Assembly (NCBI GenBank): GCA_019671005.1
Contig: CM033732.1
Location: forward strand, 12,993,932-13,057,931
Source: Hibiscus mutabilis
Lineage: Eukaryota > Streptophyta > Magnoliopsida > Malvales > Malvaceae
Direction of reading: 5' to 3'
Length of the DNA: 64,000 nt
Under the pieces are notes generated by a model that was given only the letters and a program-made list of their open reading frames with translations, made no database searches and was not told the DNA's origin. Position 1 is the stretch's first letter; every line of letters starts with the position of its first letter. Positions 21,209 to 34,012 of this stretch are shown here, in pieces. Made by a program: the position numbers and the translations under genes.

Positions 21209-21903
21209 TAGATAAACTACGATCACTGCCGTTAACTACTATTAAAAATAGCTGACATGGCACATTAAGTTTAAAAGATATTTTCACCCAATTTTTTTAT
21301 CCCTTCCCATTTTCTTTTATTTTCCTTCCATCCAAACATGTCTTTTTTTCTTTCCCATCTCTCATTTAGTCTCTATATTCTTTTGTTTATTTATTATTTT
21401 TTATATGTTATTCTTTTCATAAGTACCCATTTATAGTCTCACCCACCTTTGTAATAAATTAAAGTAAGCTAACTGTTGAAGAATATTAGGCTACTGAAAA
21501 GTCTCTCTCAATTTTTAAAACAACTAGCGTGGCCATGAGGGATTATTAAGTATTTCTATGCAACAACATACTTTTCATGGGTAAAGTTAGCTTCTGAGAA
21601 TAGATTACTATAATAGGGTGAAAAAAATGAAAGAAAACGGGATGAAAAAAGAAAGAAAAAGGATGGGAGAAATGTTTGGATGGAAGAAAAATGAAAGAAA
21701 ATGAGAAGGAGAGAAAATAGGATGGGAAAAAGTTTATTTTTTAAACTTAACATGCTACGTCAACTATTTTTAACGGTAGTTGACGAAAGTAACCGTAATG
21801 AAAGCGAATTAAAAGTTTAGTGACTGTATTGAAAGTTTTAAAAGTTTGATGACCATATTGAAAGTGTCTTAAAAGTTCAGGGACTAATTGTGTAGTTTAC
21901 CCT
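21209..21903. mobile_element. Hairpin element F5
   Basis: The left arm from AGATAAACTACGATCACT and the right arm read backwards from AGGGTAAACTACACAATTAG pair through CCGTTAACTA, TAGCTGACATGGCACATTAA and a pyrimidine-rich stretch. The left arm has lost the AAACTTTTAA units that the right arm keeps (21800-21890). The minus-strand frame at 21556-21753 is low-complexity Phe/Leu/Ser and not a gene. Confidence 0.7.
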
Positions 21904-22559
21904 ATAAAATTTAATAATATGTTTAATAATTTTTTTGAACAATTTCTACTTAGGGGAGGGGGAATTTGTTCCTAATGAATTTTGAACCCACAACATAGGG
22001 CAAATGAGAGGGTGTAAACTGAGAGCTTTAACTTCTTACTCTATAGATTTTTGACTAATATGCTTAATAATAAAAAATGTAACACAATTAATATATCCAT
22101 AATATTTTATATTTCTAAATTGTTATATATTTAATATTTTTATAATGTTTAAATTTATGCCATTCATAAAACAATTGCTAATCAATATCACTAAACATCA
22201 ATTCAAATGAATATACATGGGGACATGATCCAATCATACAATATAAAGTCTTTTGGTTTTATATTGTTTTAGGACCTCGATGGAAGAGGTTAAAATTTAA
22301 AAATTAGGAGATTTTTATGAAAAAAGAGTAGATAATCTCATCTATCAATGTGCAATACTTTTGGCAATTAGCTGATAATAGATAACATTAGTTGATAGTT
22401 TATTGGATTAGCTGGTTTGCCTTGTGGATTGTATTACCTGATTGTATAAAAGTTTTTTTTGTAAAATTAACTAATAGCTGTTTGATTATTTGAACAAACA
22501 AAATGACATAAAAAAATATGATTACATTTAATACTTGTCTGAATAATTTATTCGTTATC
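21904..22559. other. AT-rich spacer with a shared 27-bp word
   Basis: No gene. A 27-bp word at about 22312-22338 recurs inverted at about 25206-25232, with similar flanks. Confidence 0.5.
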
Positions 22560-23340
22560 GATATTTTGTACCTGAATCAATGAACCATTTACTTTGTCAT
22601 TGCCAAGTAGCTTGGTTAGTTTGGGAAAAATGGTGTGGCTTGTTTTACTTGGGCTAAGGCTTTGTTTGCTGTTGCAGCCTCTAACCCAGATTTAGATGAC
22701 AAACGTGTGTTTGCAGAAGCTCTAAATTTCAGATGTGCAAAATCTTTGATTTGGGACGAAAAAAATAATAGACAAACGCCTGTTAAAATTAAACATGGAG
22801 TTGTTTGATAGGAAAATCACGGTGATAAACAGGTTTTTGGGACCAAACTTCAACAAAAAAAACTTACCCTAAATCTGCTAAACTCATTATTAGTGCAACT
22901 GCAAACTTGCAGTTGATTGGATCTTGCAGCCTCACTATTCTCCGACTGTTTTCAAGTCTATTATTGTGTCTTGTCTAAGGCTCTATGTAGATTTAGAATG
23001 GTGCATCCAGCATGTTCCCAGAGAATATAACTCTCCTGCAGATAATTTTGACCAAAAAAGGGATTTGTCGCGTGGAAGAACTCATCATTTTTGCGCCTGA
23101 TTGATTTTTTCTGTTTGATGTGCTTTTGGGAGTTAGTTATTGATTTGCTTTCTCTTAGCGTGTCTTATACAAGCTGTCAGGGTTTCTTTTGCGATCTTGG
23201 CTGTTGCTTTGTTGATTCGATTGGTTTGCACTCAACATTTAACATTGTGCACTTTTTTTTTCTCCATCTAAGATTTATAAAATTTTTTCATGAGGCCAGT
23301 ATTAGTGTTTTTTCTATTTTAATAAATATTCATTTAAAAA
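22560..23340 (+). pseudogene. LINE ORF2 3' end, degraded
   Basis: CATTTACTTTGTCATTGCC translates as HLLCHCQVAWLVWEKWC, the zinc-binding segment after an L1-type reverse transcriptase. Further on, about 22980-23100, EWCIQHVPREYNSPAD fits the end of the RNase H domain of plant LINEs. The part between has stops and frameshifts and appears shortened. An A/T-rich stretch after 23300 may be the tail. Confidence 0.65.
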
Positions 23341-23599
23341 TATTAATTATATTATGAAAATTAACTTTATAATATATCATTATTAAGCATAGTTGAGCGA
23401 TGTATAAATTAATTTCTTATTTATGAAATTATCCTTTTACATAATTTTATTAATTATTAGATTTAAAAATATACATTAATTTCTTATTATGAAATCATAT
23501 TTTTAATATAATTTCATTAATTATCAAATTTAGATATATATATATTAATATCTTATTTATAAAATTATCTTTTTAGTTTTATTAGTTATTCAAATTTAG
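23341..23599. other. AT-rich spacer with a local repeat
   Basis: A TTTCTTATTTATGAAATTAT-like word recurs near 23410, 23475 and 23550, giving an irregular tandem of about 70 bp. Confidence 0.4.
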
Positions 23600-23604
23600 G
23601 TTAT

Positions 23605-24871
23605 TGACAGCTCTTTAAAGCGCATGTATTTCCTCTAGATTTATGGATTTAATTGTCCCCACATTAGTGTTTAATGCATCCATTTCTACACTTTTATGTT
23701 TTTTTCGCATTCTGTCTAACTCTAGTCTCAATTGCTCTTAATGCACCTATTTTTGCCTTTTTGCTCTATTTTCGCTAAATTTTTAATGTCCATGTAGAGG
23801 AAGTTTCACCACTGCAGTCAGCTCGACACTGTAGAGGCCAGCTGTCCAGTATGCTAAAAGATAAGGACGACCATCCAGCTATATTATTTGTTATAATAGA
23901 TTTGGTACGGCAGAGGGTCACACGAAATATCTGAAGGACAAGTGTCCTTTTTTGGCAGCTTATAAAAGGATAAATCCGAGAGAGAGAGAATTCACGCGAT
24001 ACTCATTTTCATTATCTTCAACCTTCTGAGCTTTCTTTCCATGGTGACATAAACTCCATTTCTAGAGATCCGAGGCCAAGCAAGGCAGAAATATCCGAGG
24101 AGAAGAAGATTCAAGTGCTAGATCAAGGAGAATATTTGTTATCTTCTTTAAACTCTTCTTTATTTAGATGTTTATTGGAGATATTCATTATATTTTGTGC
24201 GTTAATGACGATGGTTTAACTCTTTAAGCTCTATATGAACTTGTTTAAATCTTATCTTTCAGTTTAATATATTCATATTAGTTTTTTCTCATACTTTAAT
24301 TGTTGGATCTGATTATTGTTTGCATGAAAGTGTTGAACATTGTCATTGACATTGAGAGATGCAGTGACAAGTCGGGTTAACAAGCCATTACAACAAGAGT
24401 TAAATGAGGATGCAACAAGAGTTGATCCACTTGTTCAAGGAGTTGTAGTTTTGACTAACAACGAGAGTTGTAGTTGATCTACGTCTTTGCATCAACAGTT
24501 GAGGATTGAATGAAAGTTAGTAAGCGAGCTTAACCTTTTTACTTGCCAATAGAACCATCGTATTTCTTTGATTGTACTTGACTTTCTGCAAATTTGAACC
24601 GAGGGTATCCAGACCTTATCTTAATATTCTTTTTACTCTCTTATAATTGCTATTTTTGTTTTCACAATTGATCTTACAAAAATTACTTTATTTCTCTGTT
24701 ACAACTACCATTACACTCACCTTATTTCACTTTACAAAATTTTTTGTGGCCACATAATAGTTGACTAAATACTCATCCTTGTGGGATTGATATCTAGTAG
24801 GATCTTCCTATTTCTATACTTGCATCGACAGTGTTGCTTGCACTTAGTGTGTGACGATAATTCACCTATCA
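23605..24871 (+). mobile_element. Solo LTR, Athila-like family
   Basis: This 1267-bp LTR starts TGACAGCTCTTTAAAG and ends ACCTATCA, flanked by GTTAT at 23600-23604 and GTTAT at 24872-24876. TATA-like CTTATAAAAGG lies near 23961. It is the same family as the LTR at 5041 and the solo LTR at 41308. Loss of the internal region with intact TSDs points to LTR-LTR recombination. Confidence 0.92.
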
Positions 24872-24876
24872 GTTAT

Positions 24877-25738
24877 TTAGAGAATTTTTTTATAATTGTC
24901 AAGGACAAAAGAGTCTTTACTCTTATATCCAATTCTCTAACCTAAAAACTCATAAAATGAGATTTTTCAATTTGAGAGGTTTCATCCCAATCCAATGTTA
25001 CAATCCTCTTTTTACAAAACATGAAAATTAGCGGATTTGACTTGTCAAACCTCTAATTTTAGTCAAAAAAGTTGTTTACCAAACCTGACCTATATTTATC
25101 GAGTGGTCCTTAATATATATATATATAATCCTATTACATGATGTAAAAACCAAAGAGCTTTACAGTGATTAAGGATCACTGAATAAATGTAATTGATGCT
25201 TGAGGTTATCTACTCTTTTTCCTCATAAAAATATCCTAATTTACAAATTTTAGCATCATCCATCTATTTACACTCATCCAATGGTCCTAAATCAGCGTAA
25301 AACCAAAAAAATTTACATTGTGCAACTGAATCCTCTTCTTTTTTCTCGATCTATATAAGAATGAGGGAGTTTGGATGGATTTTTCTTGGAATATAGGAGG
25401 GAACCATTATTTTTCATAATAGTTTTGTATTTGAATTAATTTTTGAAATAGTTTCAATTTTTTTGTTGAGGACAAATTTGATTATATTACTAACCGAATT
25501 CAACAATGTAAATATCAACCTAGTCATTTGGGTCTCAATTTGACTTAGGATATAACTAAACTCCATGATTGTATAATGACTAGGGCAAATTGATTATTTT
25601 CTTAATATAATTCCTTGTGATTTTATTTAATTCAAGTTTGATTATGTTAGTAGTTAATTTCATATTCAGAATTCTGACATGATTTCATGAACGTCGTGTA
25701 AAACATGTTTAAGAATAGTGATTTGTTTGAAACAAGTT
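24877..25738. other. Spacer with a dispersed repeat at 25135-25330
   Basis: No gene. An (AT)n run lies at about 25113-25127. The block 25200-25330 matches 22250-22345 in inverted orientation. Confidence 0.5.
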
Positions 25739-28262
25739 TGTAACGACTCATGTTTTGGGTTAATAGTTTGAGTCTCGGCACCGAGTTTTGGGTAACTCAA
25801 GTAAAGATTTTTTAACTTGTTGGTTTAGAGATTGTTGGACTCAAGTTTGATTTGGTCTTTGGCCCTTTAAATGATGATATGATTTCTTTTGAAAAACATT
25901 GCAAATTTAATGACCTTTTTTTTTGTTAATTAGACCATTTACCCACCTAAGTTGATTTTCTTTCATTTAGACTTTATTTGCAAATTTAAGAATTATTTCT
26001 TTTTAACAGCCTTCTCTATCTCTATTTGTCCATAAACCCATCCTTTATCCTTTGTTATCTCCCTCTATACTCTTTCTTCCATTTTTTCTTGTCAATTTTA
26101 GACTTCAATGATTAAAACTTTCTCTTGGCTTGTTATTTTTCTCATCCATTGGCCATCTTATTGATCTTGAAATCTCTAGAAGGGATTTTTGGTACCATCC
26201 GAGTTTGGATGAAGACTTAGAGAAATAATTAGTTTTTCTAGTCTTTGCTAATTCTTCTTTATATTTTCTACTTTTCTTTGTCTTCTAACTTATTAAGTCA
26301 ACATTTGCAGCACTTTAATCCATCTCTTGTGTTTGATTTGAGTTTCATTTGGTGTTGGTGAGATCCCAATAAGTTTTGGAGGAAGATGAGGCTTGAGAAA
26401 GTTTTATGGTAGAACATCCTTTGTTTTTAAACCAAGGTAATAAATCTCTACCCTTTAGATTCTAAATGAGACATGTGTGTATGTTAGAATAAGTGAAAAT
26501 GATGCTTGATATTCATGAACAAAAACTTTAGATTCTTCCTCGATAAAAGTTATTATAATGTGTTTATTTGCTACCTAGGGTCCATATTAGTTCCCTTTGA
26601 TGTTTGTGTAATGTTTGGATACGTTAGGTTGATGTTTGTAAAACATTTTCGGACTTAATTATTGAGTTTTAGAGCTTGAGTTTCTAAACGTGGAGTCCTA
26701 GTATCGGAATCGGGCTTTCTAATGGTGATAAAGGTCTTGAAATCGGCCATATGTATTGAAAATGACCTTGTGTTTCGAAACCATGGCCTAGTTTTCAAAA
26801 CTAGACCTTGAAGTTTCAAAACTGGGCCTCGGTTATCAAAACCAAGAGGCATGTTTGGGCCCATTTGGCCTATTTTGGGCCATTTGAGCCCAAATGAGTC
26901 AAACAAACTCTTTGTTATCAGCCACACTTTAGAAATTATCCTTTAAGATTATATCATGCTCTAAGTGTTAAAATATCATTGTGTTTGTAAAGTTACCAAA
27001 ATATCTATATGTTGCTAAATTACCATTTTGTCTTTAATGCCTAGAAATCGATTTCAGTTTTAAGGCCTTGAAAATGAACACAAAACACCTTTTGAACCAA
27101 TATTTTTTTTAATTTTTTGAAATATTAGGTGCTTAAGATTGAGTAAAATACCCTTAAGTTGCTCAAAAGACCAACATGTCCTTTTGGGCCTAGAAGATGA
27201 AATTATCCTTTTTTGCTACTCGATTAGAGTTCTATGTTATGCTTAATGGTTAAATACCTTGTGTTATGATATTTAAAAATACCTTTTTTTACTAGTGTCT
27301 AAAATACCCTCAATGTCTCAAAATTATTAAAATGCCATCAGAGATCCAAATTACCAAAATGCACATAACACTTAATAAGCTAATTAATTAAACATTTGGA
27401 TGTTGCTTAAGTACACGTTAAATTGTATTGGCTATCTGTGACTAATACTCATGATTATTTTATAAATTTTGTGATGATGCTTTGGTGTTTGACCTTAAAG
27501 GCAATGCTACTATGTGTGGCCTTATAGGCATTGTTTGTTTGTATGAAAGCATACGACGTGTGACTATTCGAGTATCTATTATCTGATTCTGGATTGAGGA
27601 TATAAGAGTGATTGTTGTTTATATTATCTGATTATGGATTGAGGCGGGGATGAGAGAACTCTAATATGGATTGAGGAAATGATAAGGGTTGGTGATGAGT
27701 TATTATGTCTGATCTGGATTGTGGCACAAGATGAGTGTTCATATATGATATGAATTATGATTATGATACAACATGGGGATTATGTTATGTCTTTGGCTCA
27801 ATATTATTTCAGGTAAGTTTAATTTATATCTGTGAATGTTTACCCATTGAGCAATCATTTATGTTTATGCCTTAAATGACTTATGCCATATTCATACTTA
27901 GTTCTCCGTACTTATCTACTTTGTGTAACATCTATTTGGAAGTGGTGTATTACTACGCTTTCAAAGCTCAGTGTTCTAATTTCCCTTAGTCACATGTTAG
28001 TAGGTTTTTGAGCAACTATGGATGCTGAAATCATTCAGGAGTTCCAACAACATTTTTTGTAGAGTATTTCACTTATCTATTTAGTGGGCATGTAAGCAAA
28101 ACAACTTGTATTTATATTTGAGTCTAAAATCTCTGAATTCTTATTTTGGTCTTTTGTAAAATTTTTAATTACATGTATTATAAATGGATTTGATTTATAT
28201 TCTTCAAATTTTTGTACAAAATTAAACTATTTGTAAATTCAGTTGTGGGTCGTTCATGTCAC
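25739..28262. repeat. LTR-like relic, about 2.5 kb
   Basis: Non-coding DNA from TGTAACGACTCATG to GTTCATGTCACA has the look of a gypsy LTR, with TG...CA ends and words such as TGTGTGGCCTTATAGGC and repeated CTGATTCTGGATTGAGG units at 27580-27740. No TSD was found and the ends are guesses. The minus-strand frame at 26655-26927 reflects a duplicated CAAAAC(C/T)-rich passage and is not a gene. Confidence 0.35.
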
Positions 28263-28398
28263 ACAAATGTGACTCTTTCGATCCACCGATTCTTCTAGGT
28301 AAACATAATTAATGAAAAAAATGAATTTAATAATAGATTGAAATGTGGATATATAGTTGAAAAAAAGTAAATATAATACCCAAAACCCAGTCTGGTAG

Positions 28399-31300
28399 TG
28401 TAACACCTATCAGCCGGCCTGGAAGGATTAGGCCCAAGTGACGGATTGACCATCAAAGTGATCCAAATTCAAACTAAAAAAATTACGGGTATTTAATTTT
28501 TTTTGAAATCTAGATGCATCATCAGACCCTATATGATTTAATTAAGCCACATGTAAAATTTTGTATGATTTGAATATGAATTCCAAGCTCAATTAACCGC
28601 ACATTCATTTTAGGGATCAAAACATAAAAAAAGTTCAATAGCATAAACTGAAAATAACCATACAATGTTGCAATTCAATCAAATTCATGTTTACATGTCA
28701 AAATTTAGCTAAATCAGAGTTAGAAAATTCATCCAATTATAACATTGATGTTAAGGGACCAAAATGGAAGAAAACATAACTTGAATCATCCCATTAACTA
28801 ACTTACCTATCGGTCGTACCGATACACGAGATCTCATACCGGTACATGATGACTGCGTAGATAACCTATATTGTGTACCCTTTTTACTTAGCTTTTGCAT
28901 GTGTTTAGGCTCATATAGTTGTATTTAGGAGTAGTTTGTATGTAGTTAGGGAGTTATGGTGCTTGCGCTTAATTGTATATATTTTGACGCTTTTCATGGG
29001 AAAGGTAGTTGGTTCTAGTGGTACTTGTCTAGGAAGCAACCGAGGCAGAGGGGCATTGGAAGAGTGGAGTGGCATCCCTCTCGTTACGAGCCAACTAAGA
29101 TATAGAGTTCTAGACTTTTGACATACATTGAGTTCTATCTGATATGGACTCTCATTAAATGAAGCGAGAAAGTAATATCCTCATTAAGAGGCTTTGTGCG
29201 CTTTAGGGTTTCTCAACTCTAGCTTTGTCGCCTATATAAAGAAAACTTGGGCTACAAACAAAGTGAGCTTGATCTTAAACAACAGCCCTTAGCCTTTACT
29301 ATCGAAGAATCACCGTAGTTGAGGGTTTAGAGGAGTCTCCTGACGAAGAGAGCTATCGAGTGAGGTTTGAGGAGTGCGGAACCTATAAAACAGTTAGAGA
29401 GCTTGGAGGAGACATCGAGGATGCTTGACCTTTCTTTTTCCTTGCTTGATAAACTGCCATGTTTTTAATTACTTTTACTATGGATGTTATTTGCTTAGAT
29501 ACGAGCTAAATACTTTTGTTGGGTTTATTGTTTTAGGATTTTATGTTTTAATAATTTGTTCAATGCTATAGCATTTTTCTTTTATTTATTTCGTTCATCG
29601 TTCTTCATGCATAATTATTGTAAGAGCTATCGAGAGGGGCTTTTAATTATTGATCTATGGCTTAATATTGAGAGAGTTAAGTTAAACAAACGTGGACAGT
29701 GGAGTTTACGCTGTCAACTTAGGTTCTAATCTAGCTTAGACATAAGTTTAGGATTTCAACAATAATAAGGGGAATTTGAATAGAAAGTAAAGTTGTTAGG
29801 GTTCACGCAGACATGTATTGCCATAGCATCCTTATTATCACCTTATTGGTATCGAGAGAGTCAAGAAGTTAATTAGAAAACACTGTCGAATAGGTAAAGT
29901 CAAAATTGGTTTACAAATACTTTTATTGCCAACTGCTATAGTATTCAAATAGTAATTAGCATATTTCCTAAGCAATAAACCCAACTTCATTAATCATCTG
30001 AATACATACTACAACATCAGTTTGTCTTATGATCATTGCTACTTTACTTTTTATTGCAATTAGTTACATAAATATCATCACTCCAATATTTGCTCACTAA
30101 CTCTTGAGTATAATTACTTTGCATTTGTTAATCCAATCCTTGTGGGTTTGACATTCTACTCTATCACTTTATTACTTGATCGACGAGTATATTTACTCTT
30201 AGTTGCATACATATTTCACAAGCATCAGTATACGGGATCTATCCCAAAATCAGTAGACAATACGGGTACCAATACTGGCTAGTTTGTACCGATACTTTAG
30301 GGCCCATACCAATCCTCGATTAGGGTGTACCGGTACGCCCTGGCCCAAAATGCTAGATCTATGAAGGGATTATCGGTACGCCATAGATAGAATTGCATAT
30401 TCAAATATGCAATTACAATCTGCACCCTCAAATTATGGATCCAATTTACCTAAAGATACTCATACACATAGATGGGTATAAATGGCATATGATCATGCAC
30501 TTGCAGCACAAATTATAACATCTAATATGAATGGATGGTCAAACTAAATACAAGTTCTTACAATGTTAAAATGAGACATTCAAGGTGCATACATGGTCAT
30601 AACTCCAAAATTAAGCATAATACATATATGCCCAACTCACATATGACCTTTGAGATTCAATACATATTATCAAATCAATACAAAACCGTTATAGCCAAAT
30701 ATGAGCATCCAACCAAAATATGTTCATGCTTCACAAGAAAACATTCACCAAATAAATCTTACATATATCATCCATCAACAAAAATCATCAAACCAAGTCT
30801 AAGGGGGTAAAAACCAACAAAAAATATTCTCATATAAGTGGCCCACATTGCCTTATTACAAACTTACTTAAAAACCAAAATCACATACTCAAAATGTAAT
30901 TTGTCTCAAGAGGATTCACTAGCCTTGAACATAGCCCCCAAAGTTTTAATCCTCTACATTAATGGATTAAGAAGAGAGCGTAAGCAATGATAGCTTAGTG
31001 AGGCATCGCATCTAACATTCATTAATGCTTTTAAAATAAAACAAGATGTGAATGTACTTTGAAAACTTACATGAAAATTAACTTTTGAGGACTAAACAAA
31101 TCTCATAGCAAATCACAATCTTACAAAATCATTCTTATCAAAGTAATATCATATTGACATAATTAATTGTGACCTTCCATTTATTCAAAACCATCGGATA
31201 CACGGATCAAACATACAAAAAATATGGGCTTAGATCTATACCCCTTCATATCATATATGTTCCACAATGTCTAGACTAAACAAGTCCTTAGGGGTTCATA

Positions 31301-32160
31301 TTCGATAAATGAATGCTAGAATTAACGAGTCCTTGGAATCCACAATTGCTAAACTAACGATCCCTTGGGAAAAAAGTGACGATCTCGATTAGACTAACGA
31401 ATCCTTCATACATATCGTATTTCATATTTATTACTCATATCCTATGGCATGCTAACTATAATCGATCTTATATTTCATTTGCCATAAGCCAATATATCCA
31501 TTAAAACCACATTTACTTACTGTTTTTCTTATACAAAACATAATAATTCATATTTCAAAAAGGTGTTGTTGTGTATCATATTGGAAACCTCTAACAATGC
31601 ACTTATCCACTTCCATGCTTTTCTATAACATGGCATATCAATTTAAATGTATAAAAATGTAACTTTATGAAGATGATTTTCTTAGAACGTATCATATAAT
31701 CATAATCTCATCAAATGCCTCAAATCAAGAAATTGTGTGAGAGTTAGAAATACTTACTTCCGAGTTTAGCAAAGATTCCTAAGCTTTTATTAAACTTCTT
31801 ACATTATTTCAAACATCGTTTAAAAGCAAATTTAATTCGCACTCACCACAAAGCTTTCACCTTAATGTCGAAGCTTTACCGAATTGCCAAAAATGTGTGA
31901 AACGTAAGCTAAGCCTCAACATTCGTTGCCGAATTCTCTAAAACTCAAATATAACATAATTCCTCATCAATATACACCCCTAAAGCTTCCAACAACATTA
32001 ACATTGCTGATTCCATAACCACAATTCACATTAAAAATCCAAAATCATCCTAAACCACACTTCCATCACTCTTAAACTTAATTCCATATAAGATTCATCA
32101 TTACTAATCCAATTTCATCAAGAATATCACTAATCAACTCTTTATAACATTAGCTAACAT
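28399..32160. repeat. LTR-like relic, interrupted by a solo LTR
   Basis: It begins TGTAACACCTATCAGCCGGC, the type of start seen in Tekay/Del LTRs. After removal of the insert at 28847-30227 the CGGTAC-rich text continues (28805-28846 to 30228-30400). It contains a local repeat of ACTAACGA(A/T)CC words at 31330-31410. No coding region is seen; the right end is uncertain. Confidence 0.4.
28847..30227 (+). mobile_element. Solo LTR, second Athila-like family
   Basis: This 1381-bp LTR runs TGATGACTGCG...AAGCATCA, flanked by GTACA (28842-28846) and GTATA (30228-30232), a 5-bp TSD with one change. TATATAAA lies at 29233-29240. The text near the 3' end (CTTGTGGGTTTGACATTC) is like Athila LTRs. The short frame at 28936-29121 lies inside the LTR and is not a gene. 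Confidence 0.8.
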
Positions 32161-32168
32161 CCAAGAAC

Positions 32169-32949
32169 TGTTGGGAAAAAATATGGCAAAGTGGAAACTT
32201 TGAGGCATATTTTCTATGGGTAAAGGTGGAGATTAGAATAATGAAATTACATCTTCATATTCTACTCCATGAGACCTTTACAATGATATTTCATACGCTC
32301 AAAACGGGTGAGTGATGGATGAGAAATTGATGCTCAAAGTATAACAATTGTGAATTGAGTTAAGGAAAAAAAAAGGAAAAGCTTATATCCCATATTGATG
32401 GGTTACCAAGCCTGGGATATGTTTATATACAAGACTCTACTTGATGATTATTGAATAACTTAAGTTAATATGATATGGGTGATGTGAATGTTTGGATTAA
32501 TTGGGACCTCTGTGGGCTTGTGGATATTGTAACCCACTATGAGATAATTTTTCCTTAAATGTAGCATTTTAATATCTCAAATAAAAGGATAAAATTTTAT
32601 CTTTTAATTCAGATATTATTGTGATAATGCTATTTAATTAATGAATTTTATTTCAAATAAAATTCAGATAATTCACAAATTTTATTTCCAATGAAACTCC
32701 TACCCCTATAAATAACATGTAAAATTATCTCTCAAAATTAAATAGCATTATCACAATAATATCTGAAAATAAAATTCAGATAATTCACAAATTTTATTTC
32801 CAATGAAACTCCTACCCCTATAAATAACATGTAAAATTATCTCTCAAAATTAAATAGCATTATCACAATAATATCTGAATAAAAAGATAAAATTTTAGAT
32901 AATTCATTAATTAAATATCTGAATTTTATTTCCCATGAAACTCCTACCC
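32169..32949. repeat. Promoter-like region with 112-bp tandem duplication and palindrome
   Basis: Copy 1 is 32655-32766 and copy 2 is 32767-32878, nearly identical, each with the TATA-like CCCCTATAAATAACATG. The arm at about 32587-32641 is the reverse complement of the end of each copy, forming a roughly 50-bp stem. The region starts TGTTGGGAAAAAATATGG at 32169, which could be an LTR start. No gene. Confidence 0.6.
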
Positions 32950-34012
32950 ATGGGAGAGGGAAGCTGTCCGTACAGGCAATTTTTCTCTCAAAATTTCTCT
33001 AAGCGTCTTTTGATTTCGATCGTTTCTTTTCGTATGGCAGCTGCTCTGATGAGTGTTTGGCCACCACTCGGCCAATGAGAGTTGAGTGTAGGTCAACCGA
33101 GTCCCAGCCTTTGGTCATCGTGTCGCCCCTGCAATCAGGTTTGGGACGATGAGTACGGCAACGACGTTAATGGCCGATGTCTTGTATGTGCATGGTTTCT
33201 GTTTGTTTTACAGGTTCATGTTTGGAGCCGCTTCACCTTGGATTGGAAAAGTAAAATGGTTGAGGTTATGGTAGTAGATGAGGTGTTTGGGCAGGGTTTG
33301 TTGAAGGTTTTCTCTGAGGTTTTCATGGCGGGTTTAGGCGAAGGGTCCAGCTCGTTAATTACTGGTTCGAGAGAGTTTTATGGTTCAATTATATGGCAAG
33401 AGATGATGTTGAGTTTTAGGGGTTAGGTTTTCAGTAATAATGGAAGGTGGAAGCAGTTACGGGGAAGTTTAGGAGAAGGAAAGTTTTCTAGACGAGAAAT
33501 AGTTAACCAGGTGTTTGTGGAAATGTATGGGAGAAGGTTGAAGACGATGACGTGGAGAGGTTCTTATTATTTTTGTTTTTATTCGGATATTAATGAAACA
33601 AGGAAAACGGGAGTGGGCACGGGGCGTCTGGCGGCTCCAACGTTAGAGGGGCGCTGATTCTGATGCAATTGGTTAGGACAGAGGGAATATTCCATGGAAA
33701 TTCATAGATGTGGGGGCCATTTTCACAATTTTTATATTAGAGTTTACTGAGTTTAATATTATTCCAAAACGTTTTGTTTCATTAAAACATGGAAATGGCA
33801 GAATTACCCTTAATGAGAAAACATTCTATCTGAGAAGTGTAAGGGGTTTCATGGAATTTCAGTGTCCAAGGGTTAAGGGTTTCTTCTTTTCAGAAATTTC
33901 AAAAGAAATGCGACATAGTTTTTTAGGTTTTTTCGAGTGCTCTCATCTGGTATAGGGAGGGTTTCCAAAAATTTCTTCAGTCAATAGGAGGGTTTAGAGT
34001 GTAAAGCTGACA

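Noticed and set aside
28936..29121. 61-codon frame with a Gly/Ser-rich middle
   Set aside because: Lies wholly within a solo LTR upstream of its TATA box.
33082..33426. 114-codon frame upstream of LINE ORF1
   Set aside because: No domain and it lies in the LINE 5' region; kept only as a note.
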